Shown piece by piece: positions 19,251 through 27,683 of a stretch of 57,780 nucleotides of DNA. Position 1 is the first letter of the stretch; the number at the start of each line of letters is the position of its first letter. Source of the DNA: Clostridia bacterium (GTDB lineage Bacteria; Bacillota; Clostridia; Peptostreptococcales; Anaerovoracaceae); contig JAUNMH010000012.1 of the NCBI GenBank assembly GCA_030537495.1, forward strand, positions 1 to 57,780, written 5' to 3'. The notes beneath the pieces are model-generated. The model was not told the DNA's origin. It searched no databases and saw nothing but the letters and a program-made list of their open reading frames with translations. Made by a program: the position numbers and the translations under genes.

Positions 19251-20106
19251 TAATCCTTACCTCTGGTTCCAATCTTACACCAAATTTATCTTCCACAGTA
19301 TCCTGCACAACATGCATTAAATCAATAATATCCGTAGCCGTTGCGCCACCTACATTAATAACGAAGCCGCTATGAAGCTGAGAAACCTGCGCTCCTCCAA
19401 CAGTCAGCCCCTTCAGACCTGCATCCTGAACAAGTTTCCCAGCAAAATGCCCCTCAGGTCTCTTAAAGAAACTTCCCGCACTAGGATACTGAACAGGCTG
19501 CTTCTCATTTCTCTTCTGAGTAAGCTCAGCCATAGTGCTCTGAATTTCCTGACGGTCGCCCTTAGCAAGCTTATAAGTAACAGAAAGCACGATGTCCCCA
19601 GTTTCCTCAAGGACGCTATGTCTGTAGCCAAAGTCCATATCTTCACCCTTCACAGTCACAACTCCGCTTCCGTCCTTCTTAGCCAAGGTAACAGTTTCCA
19701 CAATGTCCTTCATTTCGCCGCCATAAGCGCCGGCATTCATAAAGATTGCACCACCAACGCTTCCGGGAATACCACCTGCAAACTCGAATCCAGCCAGGGA
19801 CTCACCTAAAGCCGCCTTCGCAATTACAGAAAGAAGCGCTCCGCCTCCTGCAGTCACACGCTCACCTTCAACCTTAACCTTATTGAAACTGTCCCCCAGC
19901 TTCACCACAGTCCCGTGATAGCCCGAGTCCTTAACCAAGGTATTAGTGCCATTGCCCAGCATAATATACGGGTCAGCCTTACTATTCAGCTCTATCAAAA
20001 CCTCCAGAAGCTCCTCCGGAGTATCAACTATAACCATCTCGTCCGCGCATCCTCCCGCTTTAAAAGAGGTATATTTAGACATATCTGCATTAGATATTCT
20101 TTCCAT
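19240..20106 (-). CDS. murB: UDP-N-acetylenolpyruvoylglucosamine reductase
   Basis: A 288-residue FAD-dependent reductase making UDP-N-acetylmuramate from UDP-GlcNAc-enolpyruvate with NADPH. The FAD site shows in YIMLGNGTNTLVKDSGY and FAGGIPGSVGGAIFMNAGAYG; the catalytic serine lies in PSAGSFFKRP and the catalytic glutamate in the C-terminal LEPEVR. The YPSAGSFFKRPEGHFAGK block marks the shorter type II MurB. It is 39 bp downstream of the permease gene. Confidence 0.97.
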   Translation of the reverse strand: MERISNADMSKYTSFKAGGCADEMVIVDTPEELLEVLIELNSKADPYIMLGNGTNTLVKDSGYHGTVVKLGDSFNKVKVEGERVTAGGGALLSVIAKAALGESLAGFEFAGGIPGSVGGAIFMNAGAYGGEMKDIVETVTLAKKDGSGVVTVKGEDMDFGYRHSVLEETGDIVLSVTYKLAKGDRQEIQSTMAELTQKRNEKQPVQYPSAGSFFKRPEGHFAGKLVQDAGLKGLTVGGAQVSQLHSGFVINVGGATATDIIDLMHVVQDTVEDKFGVRLEPEVRIIGN

Positions 20107-20145
20107 CTATAAATTCCCTTTCTATTAAGTCCTACAAATTAAGTC

Positions 20146-21399
20146 CTACAAAATTTCTTTTCTATCTATATCATATTTATTAAATTCTTCATAACTAGCC
20201 GTATCAGAAGGCAAATTCTTTCTCATAAGCTTCTTGGAAATGTACCTGCTGAAATAGTAGTAAATCACAGCAAACACAGGCACACCAAGAACCATGCCCG
20301 GGAATCCAAAGATTCCGCCACATAAAATGATTGCAAACATTACCCAAAAACTTGCAAGACCAGTTGAACCACCTAGAATCTTCGGTCCGAGAATATTGCC
20401 ATCAAAGGTCTGGAGTATGATTACAAGTATAACAAAGTACAGCGCCTGAAGCGGGCTCTCCACGCAAATAATAATAGTCGATGGAACCGCTCCAATAAAA
20501 GGTCCAAAGAACGGTATGAAATTAGTCACACCGATTATAGCGCTTACAAGTACTGGGTACGGCAATTCCATAATATTCATGGCAACGAAGCAAATTATTC
20601 CAATTATCAGCGAGTCAATAAGCTTGCCGTTAATGAAGCCGCCAAAAGTTTTATTACAGAAATTTCCGAAATCAAAAATTTCCATAGCCTTTTCTCTGCT
20701 AGTCATGGCCATAATAGTCTTCATAGTCTGAGCTTTGAAAATATCCTTGCTGTTAAGAAAATACACACAAACGATGACACCAATTACAATATTGAATACA
20801 GTCTTCACCGTAACAAAAATTCCCTGAGAAATCTGCGTCATATACTCGCCGATTTTCGGCATGAAATTATTGTCGGTCCACTCAATCACACTCTTTCTAA
20901 CGTTGATAATCATGGTGTCCAGATAATCCGCCATCTGCGGATGCTTGCCCTTAGTCAGAGTCTCCTCCGCCCATATAGCCAGGTCAGTCAGCCTTCCCGG
21001 CGTAACCTGCACCAGGTTAACCACGCTGTCTATGGTCTCCGGTAGAACAAGGGCAAACATGCCGCCTACAGCCCCGATCAAAACTACCAGCGACACAACC
21101 GTAGCAATTACCCTGCTGAGCCTGAAGGCATTCTTCTTGTTCTTAAACCTTCGCTTTGTATGCTTGTATAAGTTTCGCACTGAGAAATTATACACCGGAC
21201 AAAGCAAATAAGCCATTATCAGCCCATATATAAATGGAGAAACAATGGTTGTAAGTGTGTCAAAGGCCCCTTTTACGTCGCCCATATTGATTATTGCTTC
21301 ATATAAAATAATTAGCGCGGCTCCGGAAACAAAAATGCACAATCCAAGCTTCGCATAGCGATTAGAAAACTTTTCTCTCAAACTCGTATCTCTTCTCAA
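20146..21399 (-). CDS. AI-2E family transporter (PerM/YdiK type)
   Basis: A 417-residue membrane protein with about eight hydrophobic segments: two near 15-70, one near 88-110, and five after residue 190. Family landmarks are LPYPVLVSAIIGVTNFIPFF, GPFIGAVPS and ILGPKILGGSTGLASFWV. Members export autoinducer-2 or act as Na+/H+ antiporters; the substrate here is unknown. The start is TTG with GGGGAT upstream; an extended -10-like TGATAGAAT lies near 21440 on the minus strand. It heads the murB-PHP-rapZ operon. Confidence 0.88.
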   Translation of the reverse strand: MRRDTSLREKFSNRYAKLGLCIFVSGAALIILYEAIINMGDVKGAFDTLTTIVSPFIYGLIMAYLLCPVYNFSVRNLYKHTKRRFKNKKNAFRLSRVIATVVSLVVLIGAVGGMFALVLPETIDSVVNLVQVTPGRLTDLAIWAEETLTKGKHPQMADYLDTMIINVRKSVIEWTDNNFMPKIGEYMTQISQGIFVTVKTVFNIVIGVIVCVYFLNSKDIFKAQTMKTIMAMTSREKAMEIFDFGNFCNKTFGGFINGKLIDSLIIGIICFVAMNIMELPYPVLVSAIIGVTNFIPFFGPFIGAVPSTIIICVESPLQALYFVILVIILQTFDGNILGPKILGGSTGLASFWVMFAIILCGGIFGFPGMVLGVPVFAVIYYYFSRYISKKLMRKNLPSDTASYEEFNKYDIDRKEIL

Positions 21400-21547
21400 A
21401 TCTACTCATCCCCGACTAAAAAATTCAAATAAATTTCTACATAAATTCTATCACATACACATAATTTTTTCTACACAGAATGAAAAAATTCAGACAAATT
21501 AGGCCCAGTGTCTGAATTTTGGGTAATAATCCTTTTTTGTCTATTGT

Positions 21548-21575
21548 TTGACAAAGGTAATTGGAATATTCTAAT
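21548..21575 (+). promoter_or_regulatory. Promoter of the DUF308/radical SAM operon
   Basis: TTGACA (21548-21553), 16-bp spacer, TCTAAT (21570-21575), 31 bp before the GTG start. Confidence 0.5.
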
Positions 21576-21606
21576 TGCAAAGATAAGGAAATGGGAGGTG
21601 ATTAAT

Positions 21607-22188
21607 GTGAAGCAAGTTAAGATAGCATGTGTCGGATACATAGCGGTTTCTGTGATTATGTATATCGCCGGTATTATGTGTCTTATAACACCACTTTCAC
21701 ATATACTTGCATTATCGAGTGTGAAAATTATCGCTGGAATTCTTCTTGCATGTTACGGAATAATTAAGATAATCGGATATTTTTCCAACGACTTATATTG
21801 CTTGGCATTTCAATATGACTTTGCCTGCGGAGTATTGCTTATAGTTTTAGGTATAACGCTCCTGTGCATCGGAGATCGATTCGAAGGAACATTTATTTAC
21901 ACAGGACTTGCAGTGCTCATACTTCTAGATAGCCTGCTAGGCATACAGACATCTATAGATTCAAAGAGATTCGGATTGTCCTCATGGGCGACAATCCTGG
22001 CTCTGTCGGTTTTGACCGGTACCCTTGGCGCAGTGCTACTGGTAAAGGTAACGGTTTGGGCTGCGGGACTGGCGCTTCTGGCAGAGGGTGTTTTGCGACA
22101 CTATATTGTCCTGAACACCGCATTTCAACCGGATAGAAAATTTAAAAATAGAACTAGAATTCTAAGGAGTAAAATGGAAGGGGAGTAA
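21607..22188 (+). CDS. DUF308/HdeD-like membrane protein
   Basis: A 193-residue protein with six hydrophobic helices in three pairs, as in HdeD/DUF308 proteins. The chosen GTG at 21607 has GGGAGGTGATTA just upstream and gives a short basic N-terminus (MKQVKIACVGYIAVSVIMY); the longer frame starts inside the promoter. The last 25 residues are basic and cytoplasmic. It ends 4 bp before the radical SAM gene, so the two are cotranscribed. HdeD is an acid-stress protein in Escherichia coli, but this role is not implied here. Confidence 0.75.
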   Translation: MKQVKIACVGYIAVSVIMYIAGIMCLITPLSHILALSSVKIIAGILLACYGIIKIIGYFSNDLYCLAFQYDFACGVLLIVLGITLLCIGDRFEGTFIYTGLAVLILLDSLLGIQTSIDSKRFGLSSWATILALSVLTGTLGAVLLVKVTVWAAGLALLAEGVLRHYIVLNTAFQPDRKFKNRTRILRSKMEGE

Positions 22189-22192
22189 AATT

Positions 22193-23539
22193 ATGAACGC
22201 TATTAACACTTTAAAGAAATATGGAGTAGAAAAGACATTTGATTATATTTACAAGGATCCTGAAAAGCATATGGTTAAGATGATGGATTGGGCGGACAAG
22301 TTCTCTAAGGGTGAATTTGAGGAGCATAGAGCTCTTATTCGTGAGGTTATTGAAAATCCTGATCATCCTTACCACCAGGTTGCACTTAAGCTTTTCACTG
22401 ATGTAGACCCTAACGTTACAAAGACTCTTGCTGTTAACTTCTTTATTAATGCAGCTATGACAGGCTGGCCAAAAGAAGAAGAACTTCGTAAGAAATATAA
22501 CTGTAATATTCCTTGGGCTATTCTGCTTGACCCAACTTCAGCTTGTAACCTTCACTGCACAGGTTGCTGGGCTGCAGAGTATGGACATAAATTAAACTTG
22601 ACATTTGATGAGATTGATGATATTGTTCGACAAGGAAAAGAATTAGGTGTATATATGTACATCTACACAGGCGGCGAACCTCTAGTTCGTAAGGATGACT
22701 TAATCCGTCTATGTGAAAAGCATTCCGACTGTGTATTCCTTTGCTTTACAAACGCAACATTAATTGATGAAAAATTTGCTGACGATATGCTTCGCGTAGG
22801 TAACTTCGTACCTGCGATTTCCCTTGAAGGTTTCCAGGACGCTACTGATGGTCGTCGTGGTGATGGCGTATATGAGAAGGTTACCAACGCTATGCAGCTA
22901 CTGAGAGATAAGAAGTTAATTTATGGTATCTCATGTTGCTACACAAGTGCCAACTATGATTCCATTACTTCAGAAGAATTCTACGATTCAATGATTGACC
23001 TTGGAGCATATTTCGTATGGTACTTCCACTACATGCCAGTTGGAAATGATGCAGCTCCTGAGCTACTTCCAACTCCTGAGCAGCGTATTGGTGTATATCA
23101 TAAGATCCGTGAATACCGTGCTACAAAGCCGCTATTTGCTATGGACTTCCAGAATGACGCTGAATATGTAGGCGGATGTATCGCCGGTGGACACCGTTAT
23201 CTTCACATTAATGCAAATGGCGATATCGACCCTTGCGTATTCGTTCACTATTCAGATTCAAATATCAGAGAAAAGACATTGCTTGAAGCACTACGTTCTC
23301 CAATGATGATGGCATATCACGACAATCAGCCGTTTAACGACAATATGCTTCGTCCTTGTCCTATGCTAGAGAACCCAGAAAAGCTTCGCAAGATGGTTGC
23401 TGAATCAGGTGCACACTCAACTGACCTTCAGTCCCCTGAAACTGCTGAACATCTATGCAGCAAGTGTGACCACTATGCTGAGCACTGGAAACCAAGTGCA
23501 GATAAGCTTTGGGAAGCAAGCCCAAGATCCAAAAAGTAG
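22193..23539 (+). CDS. Radical SAM protein with SPASM-like C-terminal cysteines
   Basis: A 448-residue radical SAM enzyme. The SAM-cluster motif CNLHCTGCW (CxxxCxxC) is at about 117-125 following DPTSA; YTGGEPL follows near 160. A helical N-terminal domain of about 100 residues precedes it. The C-terminal part has GGCIAGGHRYLHINANGDIDPC, CPM and CSKCDHY cysteines, suggesting auxiliary Fe-S clusters of SPASM/twitch type. This subfamily is widespread in anaerobes and has no assigned reaction that I know. The DUF308 partner and lack of a precursor-peptide ORF do not suggest a RiPP cluster. A structured intergenic region follows. Confidence 0.85.
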   Translation: MNAINTLKKYGVEKTFDYIYKDPEKHMVKMMDWADKFSKGEFEEHRALIREVIENPDHPYHQVALKLFTDVDPNVTKTLAVNFFINAAMTGWPKEEELRKKYNCNIPWAILLDPTSACNLHCTGCWAAEYGHKLNLTFDEIDDIVRQGKELGVYMYIYTGGEPLVRKDDLIRLCEKHSDCVFLCFTNATLIDEKFADDMLRVGNFVPAISLEGFQDATDGRRGDGVYEKVTNAMQLLRDKKLIYGISCCYTSANYDSITSEEFYDSMIDLGAYFVWYFHYMPVGNDAAPELLPTPEQRIGVYHKIREYRATKPLFAMDFQNDAEYVGGCIAGGHRYLHINANGDIDPCVFVHYSDSNIREKTLLEALRSPMMMAYHDNQPFNDNMLRPCPMLENPEKLRKMVAESGAHSTDLQSPETAEHLCSKCDHYAEHWKPSADKLWEASPRSKK

Positions 23540-23579
23540 TAGGTCAAGGTCATAGACCTAAAAAGTAATTGTTAAGCAC

Positions 23580-23734
23580 GGAAGAAGCAAAAACAAAGAG
23601 ACTCGTTCCTTTAATCGCTGTAACCTTGACAGTGGCCTAGGCTACTGTCAAACTTCCGGAGTCCCTTTATCAGTCAACACCATTATCAGTCGCTCCGGAA
23701 ATACTGTTTTAGCCTGTTTGATTTTGCTTCTTCC
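23580..23734 (+). other. Candidate structured RNA (three-helix fold)
   Basis: A 155-nt region between the radical SAM gene and the next promoter. GGAAGAAGCAAAA (23580-23592) pairs perfectly with TTTTGCTTCTTCC (722-734 of the same kb), extended by CAAA/TTTG after one A-A mismatch, giving a 17-bp closing helix. Inside are TTGACAGT/ACTGTCAA (23626-23651, CCTAGG-type loop) and TTCCGGAG/CTCCGGAA (23654-23700), the latter enclosing two copies of TTATCAGTC. The fold is seen directly; a function as ncRNA, 3'-UTR element or small palindromic repeat is undecided. Confidence 0.45.
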
Positions 23735-23737
23735 TTT

Positions 23738-23773
23738 TGCTTATTTAGAAAACTCGCGTTTTCTAAATAAGCA
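23738..23773. terminator. Perfect 15-bp hairpin, probable bidirectional terminator
   Basis: TGCTTATTTAGAAAA and TTTTCTAAATAAGCA pair perfectly around a CTCGCG loop. The internal A/T runs could serve as U-tract in either direction, but no long U-run follows, so termination is likely rather than certain. Confidence 0.5.
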
Positions 23774-23816
23774 CATAAATTAAAGTTACAACTGAATTCC
23801 CTCCGAAGCTCACTTA

Positions 23817-23825
23817 TGTTATAAT
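23817..23825 (+). promoter_or_regulatory. Extended -10 promoter of the YfcE-type gene
   Basis: TGTTATAAT is a perfect extended -10, 27 bp before the ATG; the -35 is poor (TTCCCT). Confidence 0.55.
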
Positions 23826-23852
23826 ACAAGGAGTTTACGGAGGTTTTTTATT

Positions 23853-24416
23853 ATGAAATTACTTGTATTAAGTGATACTCACGGCAAACTGGATAAGGTT
23901 TACCGTGTCTTTGAAAGGTTAAATAATATAGATCTGATTATACACTGCGGAGACTATATAAGAGACGCTCATACACTAGAGGACACCTTAGGAGTTCCAG
24001 CTGTGGCTGTGAAAGGCAACTGCGACGGATGCTGCTCCTTGTCTAAGGGCGAATCCTACGATATAGTGGACACTCCTGCAGGAAATATCCTTGTAACTCA
24101 CGGTCATATGGACGGAGTGGACTACGACCTCAGCAGGCTCATGTACAGAGCTGAAGAAAATGACTGTGAATGCGTGTGCTTCGGTCACACCCACGTTGGC
24201 CTCTGCGAGAACATGGACGGCATACTAATGGTTAACCCAGGAAGCCTTCCTCTGCCAAGAGACGGCAGCAGTGGTTCCTATGCCATAATCCACAGCGACG
24301 ATGATGGCTTTCTTGCCAACATTGTCTACTACGACATGGTGTTCCCAGACAATAAAAAGAAAAAAGTCCAGGGTGGCTTCGTGAGAGGTCTCCTGAACTA
24401 TAGCGACAGATTCTAA
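23853..24416 (+). CDS. YfcE/MJ0936-family metallophosphodiesterase
   Basis: A 187-residue calcineurin-like phosphoesterase. Metal motifs in order: DTHG (8-11), HCGD (31-34), GNCD (55-58), THGH (82-85) and FGHTH (112-116). YfcE-family enzymes hydrolyse phosphodiesters with Mn2+; the natural substrate is unknown. A GGAGG site precedes the ATG and a strong hairpin follows the gene, so it is monocistronic. Confidence 0.92.
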   Translation: MKLLVLSDTHGKLDKVYRVFERLNNIDLIIHCGDYIRDAHTLEDTLGVPAVAVKGNCDGCCSLSKGESYDIVDTPAGNILVTHGHMDGVDYDLSRLMYRAEENDCECVCFGHTHVGLCENMDGILMVNPGSLPLPRDGSSGSYAIIHSDDDGFLANIVYYDMVFPDNKKKKVQGGFVRGLLNYSDRF

Positions 24417-24458
24417 TATTATTCTAATTTAATAACGTCAAATACCATAATGAATTGT

Positions 24459-24507
24459 GCCCTGCAAGGTTTGCTCAGAAATGCAAGCCCCTGCAGGGCT
24501 TTCTTTG
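24459..24507 (+). terminator. Terminator after the YfcE-type gene
   Basis: GCCCTGCA/TGCAGGGC (8 bp) with an inner GGTTTGC/GCAAGCC helix, followed by TTTCTTTG. Confidence 0.75.
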
Positions 24508-24543
24508 CGTGCACTAGGCTATATTCTAAGGCAAAATGAGCAT

Positions 24544-24580
24544 AAAAAATCCCGAGGAATTGGCACCCTCAGGATTTTTT
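24544..24580 (-). terminator. Terminator of the NhaC-family gene
   Basis: AAAAAATCCTGAGG/CCTCGGGATTTTTT on the minus strand, 14 paired positions with one wobble, ending in six U; it can also act on the plus strand. Confidence 0.8.
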
Positions 24581-24631
24581 GGAAATTATATTGCAAGTTA
24601 AGAATGTATCTTAAATAATCTTTACAATAAA

Positions 24632-26116
24632 TTAAGCGTTTGCCTTTACGTTCTTCTTCAGCTGAACTTCTGGTTCTCTTGGCATTCTGAATAGTGGAAT
24701 GAATCTGTCTGCACCAGTGATTGTTAAGATTAACAGTGATGCTACAGCGATCATAGCCATGAAGTTGAACTTGATGAAGTCTGTGTTCTTGAACTCGTAC
24801 AGTGGGAATACGTTTGCAGCAATACCAATGTAGAATGCTAGGTAAACGTGCCATGGAATTAGCTGTGAACCGAATACACCCATAGCGTCTCCGAATGTAG
24901 CGTTTCTTAACTTAATCTTGTACATATCTTCTTCTGAAGCAACGATATTTTCTTCTGTGATGTCCTTGATGATAGGTCCAACTGTTACGATCTGAGCCAT
25001 TTCGTCTGAAAGGATAGCATTACCAGCTACGCAAAGTACACCGTTCCAGAACATTAACTGTTTTACGTTCTTTGAAATGCTTACTACTAACTTAGCAAGT
25101 GGTTCAAATGCGTGCATAGCACCCATGATACCACCGAATGCAGCAACCCACATCATCATTACAATTACCCAACCACCTGCATCAGCGAATCCAGCCTGAC
25201 ACATATCAATGTAATCCTGAAGACCTGCAGTTGAAGTAGTTCCAGCAGCTAAACCAAGTAAGTAAGCTGAAACGATACCAGAACCGATACAAGCGAATGT
25301 GTTAACACCTGCAACAGCTAATCCAATTACTAGAATTAGTGGAATGATCATGTAAAGAGCAACTCCGCTTTCTACTTGGTTTAATAGGTCGATAGCTTCT
25401 GGTCTTTCTGTTGCTAGGTAGTCTAATGAGCTCTGAGGAATCTGATCCATAACGCCATCAGCGGATGCTGTTACATTAGGAAGACCCATAATAGTACCAG
25501 CAACTACGAATGCGATAGCAGCTAAGATTAGACAGCAGATTGACCATACACCCTGGGATCTGATTCTGTCTACAACCTGTACGCCCTGGATACCGGATGA
25601 TACGATTGTTGTATCTGAAATAAGACCGATGTTGTCACCGAAGCAAGCACCACCAGCGATAGCGCAAGTTGTAAGAAGTAAACTTCCAGTTTCGATGCAG
25701 TTAGGGTCTACAATGTTTACTAACCATAAGAAAATTGGTGAACAAGCTGCGAATGTACCCCATGAAGAACCAGTTGCAACTGATAGAACTGCAGTTACAG
25801 CAAGTCCAACAACTGCTGTTGTTCTAGCAGTAACACCTGCCTTTAGGGCGATAAGTACTACTGATGCGCCTACACCTGTTGACATAAACGCACTTGCCAT
25901 TGCATATGCGAACATTAAGATGAATAATGCCACGATGATGTTTCCTACACTCTTGATAGAAGCATCAATACAATCGTTTAATCCCAAGCCTTCAGTAAGA
26001 CGAGCGATTAAGCACGCTGCTACTGTTGCAATTGGTGCAGCAACTAGAGCGTCCTGTCCTGAGATCATTAGTCCTGCAAGAACTACGATCGGAAGAAATT
26101 TTACTACTGATTTCAT
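24632..26116 (-). CDS. NhaC-family Na+/H+ antiporter-like transporter
   Basis: A 494-residue membrane protein with about 12 hydrophobic helices. GSSWGTFAACSPIF near residue 125 and ACFGDNIGLISDTTIVSS near 165 are NhaC/ion-transporter-superfamily signatures with ion-site Asp residues. NhaC homologues exchange Na+ for H+, and some exchange organic acids or amino acids. The ATG at 26116, after AAAGGAG, is chosen over an upstream TTG. It diverges from dsdA, which raises the possibility that it moves serine or a related amino acid. A strong promoter and a stem-loop lie upstream. Confidence 0.88.
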   Translation of the reverse strand: MKSVVKFLPIVVLAGLMISGQDALVAAPIATVAACLIARLTEGLGLNDCIDASIKSVGNIIVALFILMFAYAMASAFMSTGVGASVVLIALKAGVTARTTAVVGLAVTAVLSVATGSSWGTFAACSPIFLWLVNIVDPNCIETGSLLLTTCAIAGGACFGDNIGLISDTTIVSSGIQGVQVVDRIRSQGVWSICCLILAAIAFVVAGTIMGLPNVTASADGVMDQIPQSSLDYLATERPEAIDLLNQVESGVALYMIIPLILVIGLAVAGVNTFACIGSGIVSAYLLGLAAGTTSTAGLQDYIDMCQAGFADAGGWVIVMMMWVAAFGGIMGAMHAFEPLAKLVVSISKNVKQLMFWNGVLCVAGNAILSDEMAQIVTVGPIIKDITEENIVASEEDMYKIKLRNATFGDAMGVFGSQLIPWHVYLAFYIGIAANVFPLYEFKNTDFIKFNFMAMIAVASLLILTITGADRFIPLFRMPREPEVQLKKNVKANA

Positions 26117-26160
26117 TTTCTTCTCTTTCTCCTTTTTAAATAATAATGCCAATAAATTTC

Positions 26161-26178
26161 ATGGTCTTTACCGACCAT
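26161..26178 (-). promoter_or_regulatory. Leader stem-loop / possible operator of the NhaC-family gene
   Basis: ATGGTC TTTACC GACCAT is a 6-bp inverted repeat between the -10 and the start codon, placed where a repressor or leader hairpin would act. Confidence 0.35.
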
Positions 26179-26185
26179 ATTCAAG

Positions 26186-26214
26186 ATTATATTGGTTTGT
26201 GAAATATAAGTCAA
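26186..26214 (-). promoter_or_regulatory. Promoter of the NhaC-family gene
   Basis: TTGACT (26209-26214), 17-bp spacer, TATAAT (26186-26191) on the minus strand, about 70 bp upstream of the ATG. Confidence 0.75.
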
Positions 26215-26305
26215 TGGAAAAATTTACGTATTTAAGTTGTTTGACAAAATTTTTATTTTATTTTGTTTTATTTCACTAAGTATTTTATTTTATTTTGTTT
26301 TTGTG

Positions 26306-26311
26306 TATAAT
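26306..26311 (+). promoter_or_regulatory. Possible -10 of dsdA
   Basis: TATAAT 49 bp before the dsdA ATG, in a T-rich tract holding two copies of a TTTTATTTTATTTTGTTTT repeat; no clear -35. Confidence 0.4.
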
Positions 26312-26360
26312 GTGATAGAAATGTGACATTTATATTTAGAAAGCATGTGAGGTAGAAATT

Positions 26361-27668
26361 ATGTCAGACATTATTAAAAGAGATTTTTCAGAAAAAAGCT
26401 TTATCAATGATATGAAATCCTGTAAAGAGATTCTATGGGTGAATCCTAAGGCAGGTGAGCCGGCACAGCTCCCTTTCACTATGGAGGACATAGACGATGC
26501 CGAGGCAAGACTAAAGCGTTTTGCTCCCTATATAATGAAAGCCTTTCCTGAAACAGAAGCTACAAATGGAATCATCGAGTCACCTTTAAAAGAAATTAAG
26601 GCAATGAAAGCAGCTATGGAAGCAGAAGTAAATGAAGAGTTTCCAGGCAGACTTTTCCTAAAATGCGACAGCCACCTGGCAGTGTCCGGCTCCATTAAAG
26701 CAAGGGGCGGAATCTACGAGGTCCTGAAATTTGCCGAAGAAGTGGCAATGAAGGCGGGAATGTTAAACCTGGAAGATGATTATTCCGTTCTTACAGAAGA
26801 TAAATTCAAGGAGCTGTTCTCCCACTACAGCGTAGCCGTTGGATCAACAGGAAACCTGGGACTTTCAATTGGTATCATCAGTGCCAAGTTAGGCTTCCGT
26901 GTTACAGTTCATATGTCCGCCGACGCAAGACAGTGGAAAAAGGACCTACTTCGCTCCAGAGGCGTTGTCGTAGTAGAATACGCTGACGACTATCAGAAAG
27001 CCGTTGCTGAAGGCCGAAAAGAAGCTGCCAAAGATCCGTTCTGTCACTTTGTAGACGACGAAGGTTCCAGCGACCTATTCTTAGGCTATTCCGTAGCAGC
27101 AAAGAGAATCATCAATCAGTTTGAGGAAAACAATATAATCTGCGATGAAGACCATCCTGTATTCGTATACATTCCATGTGGCGTAGGTGGTGCTCCTGGC
27201 GGAGTTGCCTTCGGTCTGAAACAGGTTTTCGGCGAACACATCCACATTATGTTCGCTGAACCTACCCACGCACCATGTATGACCTTAGGCCTCATCACAG
27301 GTCTTCACGATGAAATCTGCGTCGCAGACATCGGCCTAGACGGTAAAACAGCCGCAGACGGTCTGGCAGTAGGCCGCCCGTCAAGATTAGTAGGCTCTAT
27401 TATGGAAACTCTCCTAGACGGCTGCTACACCATAGAAGACTGCAACCTATACCCTTATCTATCAAAACTCGCAATTTCAGAAAAAATCTTCATTGAACCT
27501 TCTGCCTGCGCAAGCTTCTCAGGTCCAATGCAGTTTACAAAGTGCAAGGAATACATAAAGAAACACAATCTAGAAGGAAAATTAGAAAACAGTACCCACA
27601 TTTTATGGGCTACTGGCGGAAGCATGGTTCCAGAAAAAGAAATGGAAAGCTATCTGGCTTTCCAATAA
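26361..27668 (+). CDS. dsdA: D-serine ammonia-lyase
   Basis: A 435-residue PLP enzyme converting D-serine to pyruvate and ammonia. The PLP lysine is K113 in SGSIKARGG; the phosphate-binding loop [11 protein letters not shown] and a [15 protein letters not shown] loop are present. Length and motifs match DsdA throughout. No LysR-type dsdC is adjacent. The divergent NhaC-family transporter may supply substrate. Pyruvate produced could feed the PFOR operon 9 kb away. GAGG provides the ribosome site. Confidence 0.94.
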   Translation: MSDIIKRDFSEKSFINDMKSCKEILWVNPKAGEPAQLPFTMEDIDDAEARLKRFAPYIMKAFPETEATNGIIESPLKEIKAMKAAMEAEVNEEFPGRLFLKCDSHLAVSGSIKARGGIYEVLKFAEEVAMKAGMLNLEDDYSVLTEDKFKELFSHYSVAVGSTGNLGLSIGIISAKLGFRVTVHMSADARQWKKDLLRSRGVVVVEYADDYQKAVAEGRKEAAKDPFCHFVDDEGSSDLFLGYSVAAKRIINQFEENNIICDEDHPVFVYIPCGVGGAPGGVAFGLKQVFGEHIHIMFAEPTHAPCMTLGLITGLHDEICVADIGLDGKTAADGLAVGRPSRLVGSIMETLLDGCYTIEDCNLYPYLSKLAISEKIFIEPSACASFSGPMQFTKCKEYIKKHNLEGKLENSTHILWATGGSMVPEKEMESYLAFQ

Positions 27669-27683
27669 GCAATGCTTATTGAC

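Noticed and set aside
23580..23734. 6S RNA, SRP RNA or a known riboswitch
   Set aside because: The three-helix layout and loops do not match those families as I know them, and a separate promoter lies between it and the downstream gene.
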